Shown here piece after piece: positions 55,584-63,669 of a stretch of DNA of 64,000 bases. Both the position numbers and the translations under genes were made by a program. The stretch comes from Pararobbsia alpina. Lineage in GTDB: Bacteria; Pseudomonadota; Gammaproteobacteria; Burkholderiales; Burkholderiaceae. The notes under the pieces were generated by a model. That model searched no databases and was not told the DNA's origin. It saw only the letters and a program-made list of their open reading frames with translations. Each line of letters starts with the position of its first letter. The first letter of the stretch is position 1. The stretch lies in contig NZ_CADIKM010000025.1 of NCBI RefSeq assembly GCF_902859895.1, forward strand, positions 1-64,000, read 5' to 3'.

Positions 55584-57097
55584 GCGGCTGCGTCCTGCCG
55601 TTCGTGCATGCCAAGTCCCAGCGACAGGGCCACGACGGCCGCTTCACTGGAGCCTCGGGGTAGTTCTCCGGCGATTGCGCCCCGGTGCATGACGACGATG
55701 CGGTCGGATAGACCAATGATCTCTGGCAAATCCGAGGAGATGACCACGATACCGCGACCGGAGTCGACGAACTGGCGCATGGTTTCGTAAATGGCCGCCT
55801 TTGCGGCGATATCGATGCCGCGCGTCGGCTCGACGAAAACGAGCATGTCGGAAGCCTGGGCGAGCCAGCGGCTGATGATCGTCTTCTGTTGGTTACCGCC
55901 GGAAAGCGCGCCGACAGGCTGGCCAAAGTTCGCCGCGCGCACATCCATGGCGCGCAGTCCGTCATCGATTTTCCTGTATGCCAGCGCGCCGCGATCGGGG
56001 CGCGACAAGGACGCTGCCATTGCATGCAGGCTCAAAAGTGCATTGTCGCGAACCGATTGACGAAGCATGAGCCCTTCGCCTTTTCGGTCAGCAGGAACAT
56101 AGCCCATGCCATGCGCCGCCGCCCGGCGCGGTGACAGAATCGTCACAGGCTTGCCGCGCAGCTTCATCGAGCCGGTCTTCAATGGCACGTCGCCGACGAT
56201 CGCCTGGGCCAGTGCCGCCTTACCCGAATCCTCGAGACCCGCGACACCCAAAATCTCGCCGACACGGAGATGCAGATCGATGCCGTGCAACTGTGCATTC
56301 TCGCCATTCTCGATTGAAAACAGCGATTCGCGGGGTTCGACGACCGGCGGCTTCGGGTAGAAATGCTTCAGGTCCCGGCCAACCATGGCGGTGACGATCG
56401 AATTGACGTCCGCGCTGGCCTGCGGCCGAGTCCAGATCTTGCACCCGTCCTTCAGAACCGTCACCCGGTCGGCAATGGCCATGACTTCAGGCATGCGGTG
56501 GGAAATATAGACAATCGCTACACCGTCCTTTCGCAGGTTCTGGACGAGCTGCAGTAGAGATCGGGAATCTCGCTCATCGAGCGCCGCCGTTGGTTCGTCC
56601 ATGACGACAACCCGGGCATCAAGTAGCAGTGCTTTGGCGATTTCAACCAGTTGCTGGCTCGCAATCGACAAGGTGGCGACGCGCTGATCCGGGTCTATGC
56701 GAGTGCCGAGCTGCGCCAGTAGCGTGGCCGTCCGTTGACGCATCTGCTGGCGGTCGAGGAAGCCTCTTCGCGACGGCTCGCGCCCCATGAAGATGTTCTC
56801 CGCAACGCTCCGGTGAGGCAGCAGGCTCAACTCCTGATGGATCACGGAAATGCCCGCCGCCTGCGCTTCAACGGGATGCGTAAAGCGCACCGGCTGATCA
56901 CTGATGCGGATCTCTCCGGCATCGGGCCGATAGCCGCCGCCGAGGATCTTCATCAGCGTGGATTTGCCCGCGCCGTTTTCACCGCAGATCGCGTGGACCT
57001 CGCCCGCAAAACAATCGAAATCGACTTGGTCGAGGGCGACGACACCCCGAAAGGCCTTCACGATTCCCCTCATCTGAAGGACCGGCATGCCTGTCAT
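55580..57097 (-). CDS. Sugar ABC transporter ATP-binding protein (RbsA/YtfR-like)
   Basis: 505-residue double ABC ATPase. The ATG at 57097 follows a GGGGG stretch and overlaps the epimerase stop (ATGA). First half: Walker [13 protein letters not shown], Walker B VVVMDEPTAAL. Second half: degenerate Walker A (GLEDSGKAALA), signature [11 protein letters not shown], Walker B-like MLVFVEPTRGID with V-E where F-D-E is usual, so the catalytic Asp of the second site is altered. Confidence 0.9.
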   Translation of the reverse strand: MTGMPVLQMRGIVKAFRGVVALDQVDFDCFAGEVHAICGENGAGKSTLMKILGGGYRPDAGEIRISDQPVRFTHPVEAQAAGISVIHQELSLLPHRSVAENIFMGREPSRRGFLDRQQMRQRTATLLAQLGTRIDPDQRVATLSIASQQLVEIAKALLLDARVVVMDEPTAALDERDSRSLLQLVQNLRKDGVAIVYISHRMPEVMAIADRVTVLKDGCKIWTRPQASADVNSIVTAMVGRDLKHFYPKPPVVEPRESLFSIENGENAQLHGIDLHLRVGEILGVAGLEDSGKAALAQAIVGDVPLKTGSMKLRGKPVTILSPRRAAAHGMGYVPADRKGEGLMLRQSVRDNALLSLHAMAASLSRPDRGALAYRKIDDGLRAMDVRAANFGQPVGALSGGNQQKTIISRWLAQASDMLVFVEPTRGIDIAAKAAIYETMRQFVDSGRGIVVISSDLPEIIGLSDRIVVMHRGAIAGELPRGSSEAAVVALSLGLGMHERQDAAA

Positions 57098-57978
57098 TGC
57101 GAGGCCCCCGCCCGTGACACGGCCAGTCTTTCGCCGGCGGCATCCCATTGCTGCCGGACGAACGCTGCGCTGCGCGCGAAAAGCACATCGACGTCATCGA
57201 AGAGATCTCGCCACACTCTCGTGGCGCCAGCGAGTTCCGGCAGGGCGCGGCTGAATGACTCGACGGTCAGCCAACCGTCATAGCCGCAGCGGCGCAGCGC
57301 GTCGAAATGTGCCGGAAAGGGCACATGTCCGGTGCCAGGTATGCCTCGATCATTCTCGGAAACGTGAAAATGATTGATCTCCCGGTGGTAATGTTCGTAA
57401 GTCGCCGGCGCGTCCTTTTCCTCGATATTGGCGTGGAACGTATCGAACATATAGCCGTAGTTCGGATGGTCGACCTCACGGTAGATTGCCGATGCCGCAG
57501 CAATCGTCGACATCAGATAGCACTCGAAGCGGTTGATGGCTTCGGCGGAGATCCTGATGTCCGCGGGCTCGGCATATTCGGCGAGCGCACGCATCGCCTC
57601 AATGCACCGGCCGCGCTCCTCGGCAGTAGGCCCAAAGCCGCTAAAGACGCCCACGGGCGAATGGACCGGTCCGGCAATGATTTCTCCACCCATGGCATGC
57701 GTGCAGTCGACAATCCAGCGAAGGCGATCGCGAGCACGCGCGCGCGTCGCGGGATCGGCACTGATCGGATTGGCCTCGGGCGTTGCGACGGCGGCCGCGC
57801 CGGCGGATAGGCCGATGTCTCGCAGCACAGCGCCGAGCGCCGCATATCGCTCCGGTGTTCCGGAAAAGACGGGGACTTCGACACCGTCATAGCCCTGCGC
57901 TTTGAGGCGCTCGAGTTGAGGCGCATGCTCGACAGTGATGTCCGCTCCCAAAACGAGCAAATTGAATGCGATCTTCAC
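57094..57978 (-). CDS. Sugar phosphate isomerase/epimerase (D-tagatose/psicose 3-epimerase-like)
   Basis: 294 residues. The GTG at 57978 (then KIAFNLLVLGADI) follows GGGAGAG. TIM-barrel AP_endonuc_2 family: metal ligands expected in RISAEAINRFE (Glu), FDTFHANIEE (Asp, His), INHFHVSEND (His) and WLTVESFS (Glu), the pattern of ketohexose 3-epimerases. It interconverts ketoses such as fructose and psicose. First gene of the five-gene operon, so it probably processes the imported sugar. Divergent from the AraC regulator. Confidence 0.88.
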   Translation of the reverse strand: MKIAFNLLVLGADITVEHAPQLERLKAQGYDGVEVPVFSGTPERYAALGAVLRDIGLSAGAAAVATPEANPISADPATRARARDRLRWIVDCTHAMGGEIIAGPVHSPVGVFSGFGPTAEERGRCIEAMRALAEYAEPADIRISAEAINRFECYLMSTIAAASAIYREVDHPNYGYMFDTFHANIEEKDAPATYEHYHREINHFHVSENDRGIPGTGHVPFPAHFDALRRCGYDGWLTVESFSRALPELAGATRVWRDLFDDVDVLFARSAAFVRQQWDAAGERLAVSRAGASQ

Positions 57979-58000
57979 CGAGTGCTCTCCCGAATTGTGA

Positions 58001-58027
58001 CGAAGATGCCTCCGATGGCATCCTTCG
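58001..58027. promoter_or_regulatory. Inverted repeat in the epimerase/AraC divergent promoter
   Basis: CGAAGATGCC and GGCATCCTTCG flank a 6-base centre (core GATGCC/GGCATC, with one bulged base). It lies 23 bases upstream of the epimerase GTG and about 100 bases before the AraC start, so it is a candidate operator. Confidence 0.4.
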
Positions 58028-58128
58028 CTGTCTCTTGTCGGACATTGCCAGATTTGGCTCGACGAAACGTGCACCTTCGAACGGTGGTAATTTTCTTAAG
58101 TGGTTTCCCTGGGCTGTGAGGCACACAT

Positions 58129-59172
58129 ATGCGTAACCCACCCGTCATCATCGCGACAGACAATCGCCGCCCTTCCGTCTTTCGGCAACCGGATTCGATG
58201 ATGTATGCGGACAATTGCCGCGAGCTTCAGGCCGCGGCGTTGCGTGGTGAGACCGATCTGCACGCTTGGACGCGCGGCAGCTATCCGGGTCAATCCCTGG
58301 GGGACAAGCTGCCGGGTATCTGCACCGTCGGCTTCTGGGACGCGAAATACAAACAGAGCTGGGGCTTGAAACGGCATTGCAATGAAGGTTTCAAGATCGC
58401 CTATCTGGCCCGTGGCAATCTCAACCTCATTGTTGACGACAAGGTCTACGAGCTCGAACAAGGGCAGTTCATCGTCATCCGCCCCTGGCAGCTGCATTCG
58501 ATCGGCAATCCGGTCGTGGGACCGAGCCGTCTGCTATGGATGATCCTCGATGCCGGCCTGCGTCGACCGAGCGAGCCCTTGCGCTGGCCTGGCTGGATGG
58601 TTTTTTCTGACAACGAAGGCGAGTCGCTTGGCTGCATGCTCACGCAGAATAACCAGCCGGTCTGGGATGGGGGCGCTGCGCTCTGCCGCGCGTTCGAAGC
58701 GATCCCCATGATCCTGCTTACCCGAACGCCAGAAGATGGCGAGACACGGTTGAAAGTGGCGATCAACGCGATTATGGTCGGCCTGCTTGATCGCATGCTT
58801 GAGCAGGCGCCGAAACTCGATCCTGACCTGTCGACTTCGCAGCACACAGTGGCGATTTTTCTGCGCCGCCTCGCCTTCGCGCTACGCGAGGACTGGACGC
58901 TGGAGTCGATGGCCAAGGAATGCGGTCTGTCGCGCACGCGTTTTTCGGAGTATTGCAAGCGCCTGACCAATATGACACCGCGGCAGTATCTCCAGCATCT
59001 GCGGCTTGAAGAAGCTTCGCGTCTGCTGAAGATGCCAGGGCGCAGCAGCATCACCCAGATTGCCTTCTCTTGTGGCTTCAATTCCAGTCAATATTTCTCG
59101 AACGCCTTTCGCAAGCGCTACGGCCACGCGCCGAATGCGGCGGGCTCAAGAAGCATGGAAGTATCGCTGTAG
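58129..59172 (+). CDS. AraC-family transcriptional regulator
   Basis: 347 residues. N-terminal cupin-like sensor (FKIAYLARGNLNLIVDDKVYELEQGQFIVIRPW), long middle segment, then two HTH motifs at the C-terminus (LESMAKECGLSRTRFSEYCKRLT; ITQIAFSCGFNSSQYFSNAFRKRYG). Divergently placed next to the epimerase-ABC operon (150-base gap), so it most likely activates that operon in response to the sugar. Confidence 0.92.
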   Translation: MRNPPVIIATDNRRPSVFRQPDSMMYADNCRELQAAALRGETDLHAWTRGSYPGQSLGDKLPGICTVGFWDAKYKQSWGLKRHCNEGFKIAYLARGNLNLIVDDKVYELEQGQFIVIRPWQLHSIGNPVVGPSRLLWMILDAGLRRPSEPLRWPGWMVFSDNEGESLGCMLTQNNQPVWDGGAALCRAFEAIPMILLTRTPEDGETRLKVAINAIMVGLLDRMLEQAPKLDPDLSTSQHTVAIFLRRLAFALREDWTLESMAKECGLSRTRFSEYCKRLTNMTPRQYLQHLRLEEASRLLKMPGRSSITQIAFSCGFNSSQYFSNAFRKRYGHAPNAAGSRSMEVSL

Positions 59173-59253
59173 GCGTGTTGAGAATGCGTCTGTCTCGTCA
59201 GGCGATACCGAAGCGTCTTTCAAGGCGCGCATGCACATAGGCGGTCAGCGTCG

Positions 59254-61035
59254 TCAGAACTGTGCGGTGAGCTGGAAGCCGAACGTCACGCGCGCGGTAG
59301 GGAAACCTGAAGGCTTGTAGATCGGTGTCCCCAGGAACAGGTCATGGGCGAATCCGCCGAGACGTGTCGGGACACTGCCGCGAATACCGATGACGGCGCC
59401 TGCGAGTTGGGTTCCCTCCAGAAAAGCCGTGCTCGGCCCGAACACCTGCCCGTAGTCGATCCCCGCATACACCGTTTGTCCGGTCTGCCCGATGGGCATC
59501 TGTAACTCATTGCGCCAGTAGAAGCCGCGTTCGGCCGCGAGCATCGTTTCGCCGTCGAAGCCGCGCACGGTGTAGCGGCTGCCGATCGTCAGATCGTCGA
59601 TGTAGAACAGGGTGTCGTTGGTAAGCTGGCCATGGAAGGTGGTCACATAGCGCAGGCTCTGCGTCGCGATCTGGAACGGCACCGACAGGTTCGCATCGAG
59701 CACCGCCATGTGAAAGCGGTAGGTCGGGCCGGTCGGGTAGGGGTCGGGTGTCGCACCGAATTCGTTGATGCCCTGGCGGTACGCGAGCGTGCCGTCGAGT
59801 TGCGCATTGCCGAAGTAGTGACGGTCAGTCAGTCCGGCTTCGATGAACGTGTTGTTACGTCGCTGCTGAGCAATCTCGGTGTCTTCGATGAAGCTCGCAC
59901 CGAAACGCTTCGTGAGCCGCAACTGCAAGCCGAGCTGGTCGTTCTGACTGCGCCTGATCAACCGTTGCAACCTGAAGTCGACGGATTGTGAATTGCCGCT
60001 GGAGACGAAGGTCTGGTTCAGACCCGCGATCTGCTGGTAGTAGGTATTTGCATTGCCCGACAGGGTGGCGGTCCAGTAGCCCCACGGAATCGAGTACGAG
60101 CCGTTAAAGCCGTGCGAGCGGAGTTCCTTGTCGTCGAATTCCAGATCCTGATTCGCGCCGAGCGTGAGGATGTCATTCAGCCCGAGCGGGTTGTCGAGGC
60201 CGACGCCCAGGTTGCCCTGCAATTTGCCCGTGGCCCGCGTGCCGGAGTTGTCGACCGAGGTGACGATGGTCCACGGCTTGGTGCGTTTGAAGCTGACCAC
60301 GAGATCGCTTTCGCCGGGCGTGTCGGTGGGCTCGATCTTCATGTCCACGTCCTGGCTGCTGACGCGCTTCATCTGCTCGAGCCCTTGCTCGAGGTCGCGT
60401 ACGTTCAGCATGTCGCCGGCACGGGTCGGGAAAGCGGATTTCCAGGTGCCGCGCGTTGCCGGATCGGCGAAGCGCAACTGACGCACGATGCCGGGCACGA
60501 GGGCGAATCTCAGTGTGCCCGTCGACAGGTCTTGATCAGGTAGCAGCACGCGCGTGGTGATGAAGCCGCGACTCAGGATTGCCTGCTGCAATTCCTTCAC
60601 GAGGGTATCGAGTCCCTGCTTGCCGACGCACTGGCCCTGGTAGTGATTGAGCCATTCGCGGGCGAATGTGAAGCGGTCGAGCGGCAGGGCAGACGCGCCC
60701 TGCGCGCGCACTGGATCGGAGAGAGTCGCAGGCACGTCGAGCGCGAACGACTGGATGCGAAAGCAGGGTTCCTCGACGGGCAGGTCGGGCCAGCTACCGG
60801 CCTCTGGGGTGCCCGAGCGCATGGCTGGCGCATTGACGGCCTGTGCGCGTTCCTGCGTCTGACGTTGCTGCTCGATGAGTTGCTGTTGTTGGGTCGCGCT
60901 GCGCGCTGCGTTGACGGTTTCGGGAGGCGTTGGTGATCTCTGTGCGCGGGCCTGGCCGATTGAGGCGATCTGTGCGGTGAAGATGGCCCCTGCTAGGAGG
61001 CTCGATGGTTTCATTGCTCTGGTCTTGGAATGCAT
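59254..61035 (-). CDS. Two-partner secretion outer-membrane transporter (TpsB, ShlB/FhaC/CdiB family)
   Basis: 593 residues. Signal peptide 1 to about 31; a Gln-rich linker (TQQQQLIEQQRQ); POTRA domain about 165-240 (TTRVLLPDQDLSTGTLRFALVPG); then a 16-strand barrel with the FhaC motif RYTVRGFDGETMLAAERGFYWRNEL and a C-terminal aromatic (TAQF). TpsB proteins export large haemagglutinin or CdiA-type exoproteins across the outer membrane. No TpsA gene lies in the window. Upstream on the same strand is a set of small immunity-like genes, as in Burkholderia bcpAIOB, where bcpB is last. An alternative start at 61014 is possible. Confidence 0.92.
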   Translation of the reverse strand: MHSKTRAMKPSSLLAGAIFTAQIASIGQARAQRSPTPPETVNAARSATQQQQLIEQQRQTQERAQAVNAPAMRSGTPEAGSWPDLPVEEPCFRIQSFALDVPATLSDPVRAQGASALPLDRFTFAREWLNHYQGQCVGKQGLDTLVKELQQAILSRGFITTRVLLPDQDLSTGTLRFALVPGIVRQLRFADPATRGTWKSAFPTRAGDMLNVRDLEQGLEQMKRVSSQDVDMKIEPTDTPGESDLVVSFKRTKPWTIVTSVDNSGTRATGKLQGNLGVGLDNPLGLNDILTLGANQDLEFDDKELRSHGFNGSYSIPWGYWTATLSGNANTYYQQIAGLNQTFVSSGNSQSVDFRLQRLIRRSQNDQLGLQLRLTKRFGASFIEDTEIAQQRRNNTFIEAGLTDRHYFGNAQLDGTLAYRQGINEFGATPDPYPTGPTYRFHMAVLDANLSVPFQIATQSLRYVTTFHGQLTNDTLFYIDDLTIGSRYTVRGFDGETMLAAERGFYWRNELQMPIGQTGQTVYAGIDYGQVFGPSTAFLEGTQLAGAVIGIRGSVPTRLGGFAHDLFLGTPIYKPSGFPTARVTFGFQLTAQF

Positions 61036-61328
61036 TTTTGTTTTGTTACCAGACCGGTTCGTGCCGATCCTACGAATGATGATTCGTTATCCTGATCGGG
61101 TGCGTATGCCGCTAGCGGTTGAACGATGGTCCGTTGCGCGTTGGTGTACCGGACGGATTACCCGGGCACTTCGAGGAAAGGTGGTAGGGCACGCGTTCTT
61201 CCAGTCCGTGCCGCTCGATAGGCGGATTTCAATGGAGCAGATGCTGGCACTGCCGGTCGGGTATACGTCGTAGTCCCGCAGGACGCGTTGATGCGAGGCG
61301 CTGAAAAGCGCTCGCTGGGCGTATTACG

Positions 61329-61742
61329 TTACTCGAAGTTAAATCGCAAATCCTTGACGATCTGTTCATTTCCCCATTTGAACGAACACAAACGCGCAAC
61401 TTCGATACCGATCGTCTCCGAGCCCGAAGTTTGTTTCTCGCTCACGGGAACACATCCACCCTGAATCGCCACCGTCGGTGTGCCTTGTTGCGACAACGGA
61501 AATTCGACTGCAGCATCCTCGGGGATCGTATGGGTCAATGACACGTTCTCGATGAAGTCGTCAGGTGCGACTAGGACTACGGCTTCGTCAACCGACAGCG
61601 TGTAGTAGTCGTGCTGGAACGGAGCCGAGGTGATGCAGACTCTTGCGGCATGCTTGCCGAGCGTTTGTGTCTGACATGTCGGGGCGCCGGCGAATACCGG
61701 GAGCGCGGTTAGAACGAGAGAGAGGGCGAGAAGGGTTTTCAT
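61329..61742 (-). CDS. Small exported protein upstream of tpsB (BcpO-position candidate)
   Basis: 137 residues. Start at 61742 chosen because MKTLLALSLVLTALPVFA is a signal peptide; no clear ribosome site. The mature part has four cysteines (CQTQTLGKHAARVC, GGCVPV, RLCSFKW), probably two disulfides, and beta-rich segments. No domain recognised and no lipobox. It sits where Burkholderia-type CDI loci carry the small bcpO/cdiO gene, about 290 bases before the transporter. Confidence 0.65.
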   Translation of the reverse strand: MKTLLALSLVLTALPVFAGAPTCQTQTLGKHAARVCITSAPFQHDYYTLSVDEAVVLVAPDDFIENVSLTHTIPEDAAVEFPLSQQGTPTVAIQGGCVPVSEKQTSGSETIGIEVARLCSFKWGNEQIVKDLRFNFE

Positions 61743-61813
61743 CGGGAATGAGGCTGTGTCTAGTGGTGTTACAGACGATATCGAAAGCAGATGGGGAATT
61801 CTGTCAGAAGGTG

Positions 61814-61939
61814 TCAATCCGAGACGCTTAACAAAAGCTCAAAGTTGTTCGGAATCGTCTGGGCGTACCCACTTCCGATGCCCATTGTCGCTGCCCAGGC
61901 CGCCAGCGTCGCCAGGGCCGCCGTCAAACGACGCGTCAT
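61814..61939 (-). CDS. 41-residue signal-peptide ORF
   Basis: ATG at 61937-61939, TGA at 61814-61816. The first 27 residues form a textbook Sec signal (MTRRLTAALATLAAW..., cleavage near GYA-Q), leaving only about 14 mature residues (TIPNNFELLLSVSD). It could be a tiny secreted peptide, or the N-terminal remnant of a truncated exported protein. An upstream in-frame ATG would add 12 residues. Co-directional with the tpsB cluster. Confidence 0.4.
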   Translation of the reverse strand: MTRRLTAALATLAAWAATMGIGSGYAQTIPNNFELLLSVSD

Positions 61940-62052
61940 TGATCCATCATGGTCGCCTCGGACGCCTTCATTCATGTGTCGGCTTTAGCCATAGCCCCGT
62001 GAGTTGTCCGCTTGTTAGTGATTAAAAAATAAAAGTCTGAGAGCAACTCTTG

Positions 62053-62259
62053 TTAAGCATTCCCTGCCTGCCAATGTGTTCGGGCCTGATTCAAACTATT
62101 TGCATTAGCTCCTCCTGCAAATGCAGGATCAGCTGATTGCACGGGGTCGTCCTCCCAACCACAAACCTCGCAGATTTCGTAGTTCCCCAGTTCAAAAAGC
62201 ATCAAGCTATTGCAGCAAGGGCACGGGTATAACCGATGATTCTTTCTCTTCTGCATCAT
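62053..62259 (-). CDS. CPCC-family cysteine-rich protein
   Basis: 68 residues, ATG at 62259 behind a GGA site. HRLYPCPCCNSLML...YEICEVCGWEDDPVQSADP...GGANANSLNQAR is the Cys_rich_CPCC family: four Cys in two pairs, likely zinc binding. Family members are frequent next to CDI and polymorphic-toxin genes as immunity-like proteins. Overlaps the end of the gene before it. Confidence 0.85.
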   Translation of the reverse strand: MMQKRKNHRLYPCPCCNSLMLFELGNYEICEVCGWEDDPVQSADPAFAGGANANSLNQARTHWQAGNA

Positions 62260-62545
62260 TGTCTGTTCCAATAGTTCTCGCTGACGAGGGCGACCATTTT
62301 ACGGAACTGACACGCCGGATGGCTTCTGATGCGGCCCAGAAGTCGTGAGGAAACAGCGAGTCCTCGGAAACCCCGACGGTCGACACGAGTTCGGACATCT
62401 CGATAAGGTGCTCCCTATGTACACACCACTTCATGGATGCTGGGAAGATGAGGTAGGCATTAGTGTTCGAAAGGGCGAATGCGTGTCCGAACACCTCGCC
62501 AGGCTCCTGGTTAAGTGCGGCAATGTATTCCGAAGCTGTCAGCAA
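62207..62545 (-). CDS. Unrecognised small protein, possible immunity gene
   Basis: Up to 112 residues from a TTG at 62545 (then LTASEYIAALNQEPGEVFGHAF); an internal ATG (MKWCVHREHLIEMSELV) is an alternative. The composition looks protein-like, no signal peptide, no known domain. The C-terminal 20 residues overlap the CPCC gene. Its place among immunity-like genes suggests the same role. Confidence 0.45.
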   Translation of the reverse strand: MLTASEYIAALNQEPGEVFGHAFALSNTNAYLIFPASMKWCVHREHLIEMSELVSTVGVSEDSLFPHDFWAASEAIRRVSSVKWSPSSARTIGTDNDAEEKESSVIPVPLLQ

Positions 62546-62799
62546 CTGAGTCCGGCAGCGGCCTTCGGTTCATGGCGCCATACAAATGCATGGAGGGGAG
62601 CAGGGAGAGCTGCGGCCGACGCCCGCACCGTCGATTCCACGCGGATCTAGACTGACGTGAAATCAGCAACGCGCATTGAGGATGGACAACTGGATTCCGG
62701 AACCAGCGATTGCTCGCCAACTTTTTGATCCCTCCTTCATCATGGCCTTGAACTCGTTCAGATCGAAGTGCCAATACGTCGTTAACTCGCAGCGCTGCC

Positions 62800-63009
62800 T
62801 CAACCTCGACTCCACACCAGTTCGACTTGATTTGGAAGTAAGGCAACAAGCGCGATGGTTCTTCCCTGGTCATCACAAAACTCCACTTCGTAGGCGAGGC
62901 ACGGGCTGCGATGAATATCAACCACCGTTCCTTTCATGCCTGCTCGAAGTCCTTCTTGCGGGATTTCTTCAAGCAGGCCAGCCACGTCCGAGAGGTTCAC
63001 GTTACTCAT
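62800..63009 (-). CDS. DUF4926 domain protein
   Basis: 69 residues. SDVAGLLEEIPQEGLRAGMKGTVVDI and YEVEFCDDQGRTIALVALLPNQVELV match the DUF4926 consensus, a small SH3-like barrel often found in polymorphic-toxin and CDI immunity clusters. ATG at 63009; it starts 32 bases after the next upstream gene ends. Confidence 0.85.
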   Translation of the reverse strand: MSNVNLSDVAGLLEEIPQEGLRAGMKGTVVDIHRSPCLAYEVEFCDDQGRTIALVALLPNQVELVWSRG

Positions 63010-63041
63010 AATCCAGAGCCCAAATGAGTTTCGTGTTTCTT

Positions 63042-63587
63042 CTAACGAAACTCGTGGGGAAATAATGCGATCAGCTCGGAGTCTGAAACATCGGTGCTAG
63101 GTAGGTTACATAATTTGACCAGGACTACAGCCAGACTCTTATAAATTGCCTCGCAAGAGCCCATCATGCCGTGGGCTCCACGGTCAATCATGAGCTTTCC
63201 GGCGGTGACGGCGCCAAGTTCAGATCGCGCCATATCTATCCCCAATAAAACTGACCCGACATATTCTTCTGGAAGGCCTACACGTACTTCATCGACCCTT
63301 GATGCAAGACTATCGGTCAGAAAGCGTTCCAGACTGGACGATGTACAAACGTCAACAATTAGGTGATCTTGCCCATCCGGATCGAACTGCCCTCCGATCA
63401 GTCCATATATCGAGCGGGCACCTAGCGGGATAAACAGTTCAACCGCGAAAAGACGTGTTCCAACTTGCGAAGGGCCGCAGGCTGTAACTGTATGAGTCTC
63501 CGCGTGTCTGGATAGATAGGTTGCGTCCGGAAGGTCACCGATCCATATGCGTGCCCGTCGAAATCGCCCGAGGTCTAGAGTTTTCAT
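63042..63587 (-). CDS. Unrecognised cytoplasmic protein in the immunity-like cluster
   Basis: 181 residues from ATG 63587 (MKTLDLGRFRRARIWIGDL); a TTG at 63620 would add 11. Alternating strands and helices (ARSIYGLIGGQFDPDGQDHLIVDV, DEVRVGLPEEYVGSVLLGIDMA), no signal or TM segment. I do not recognise a family. Size, lower GC and position fit an immunity protein. Confidence 0.6.
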   Translation of the reverse strand: MKTLDLGRFRRARIWIGDLPDATYLSRHAETHTVTACGPSQVGTRLFAVELFIPLGARSIYGLIGGQFDPDGQDHLIVDVCTSSSLERFLTDSLASRVDEVRVGLPEEYVGSVLLGIDMARSELGAVTAGKLMIDRGAHGMMGSCEAIYKSLAVVLVKLCNLPSTDVSDSELIALFPHEFR

Positions 63588-63669
63588 GGTAGCGGTTTGA
63601 GGTCTGCGGCGGCTCTCCAAGCATTGTTAAACGAGGTGGGGTTAGCTTGAATAACCTACTAGCCAAGGT

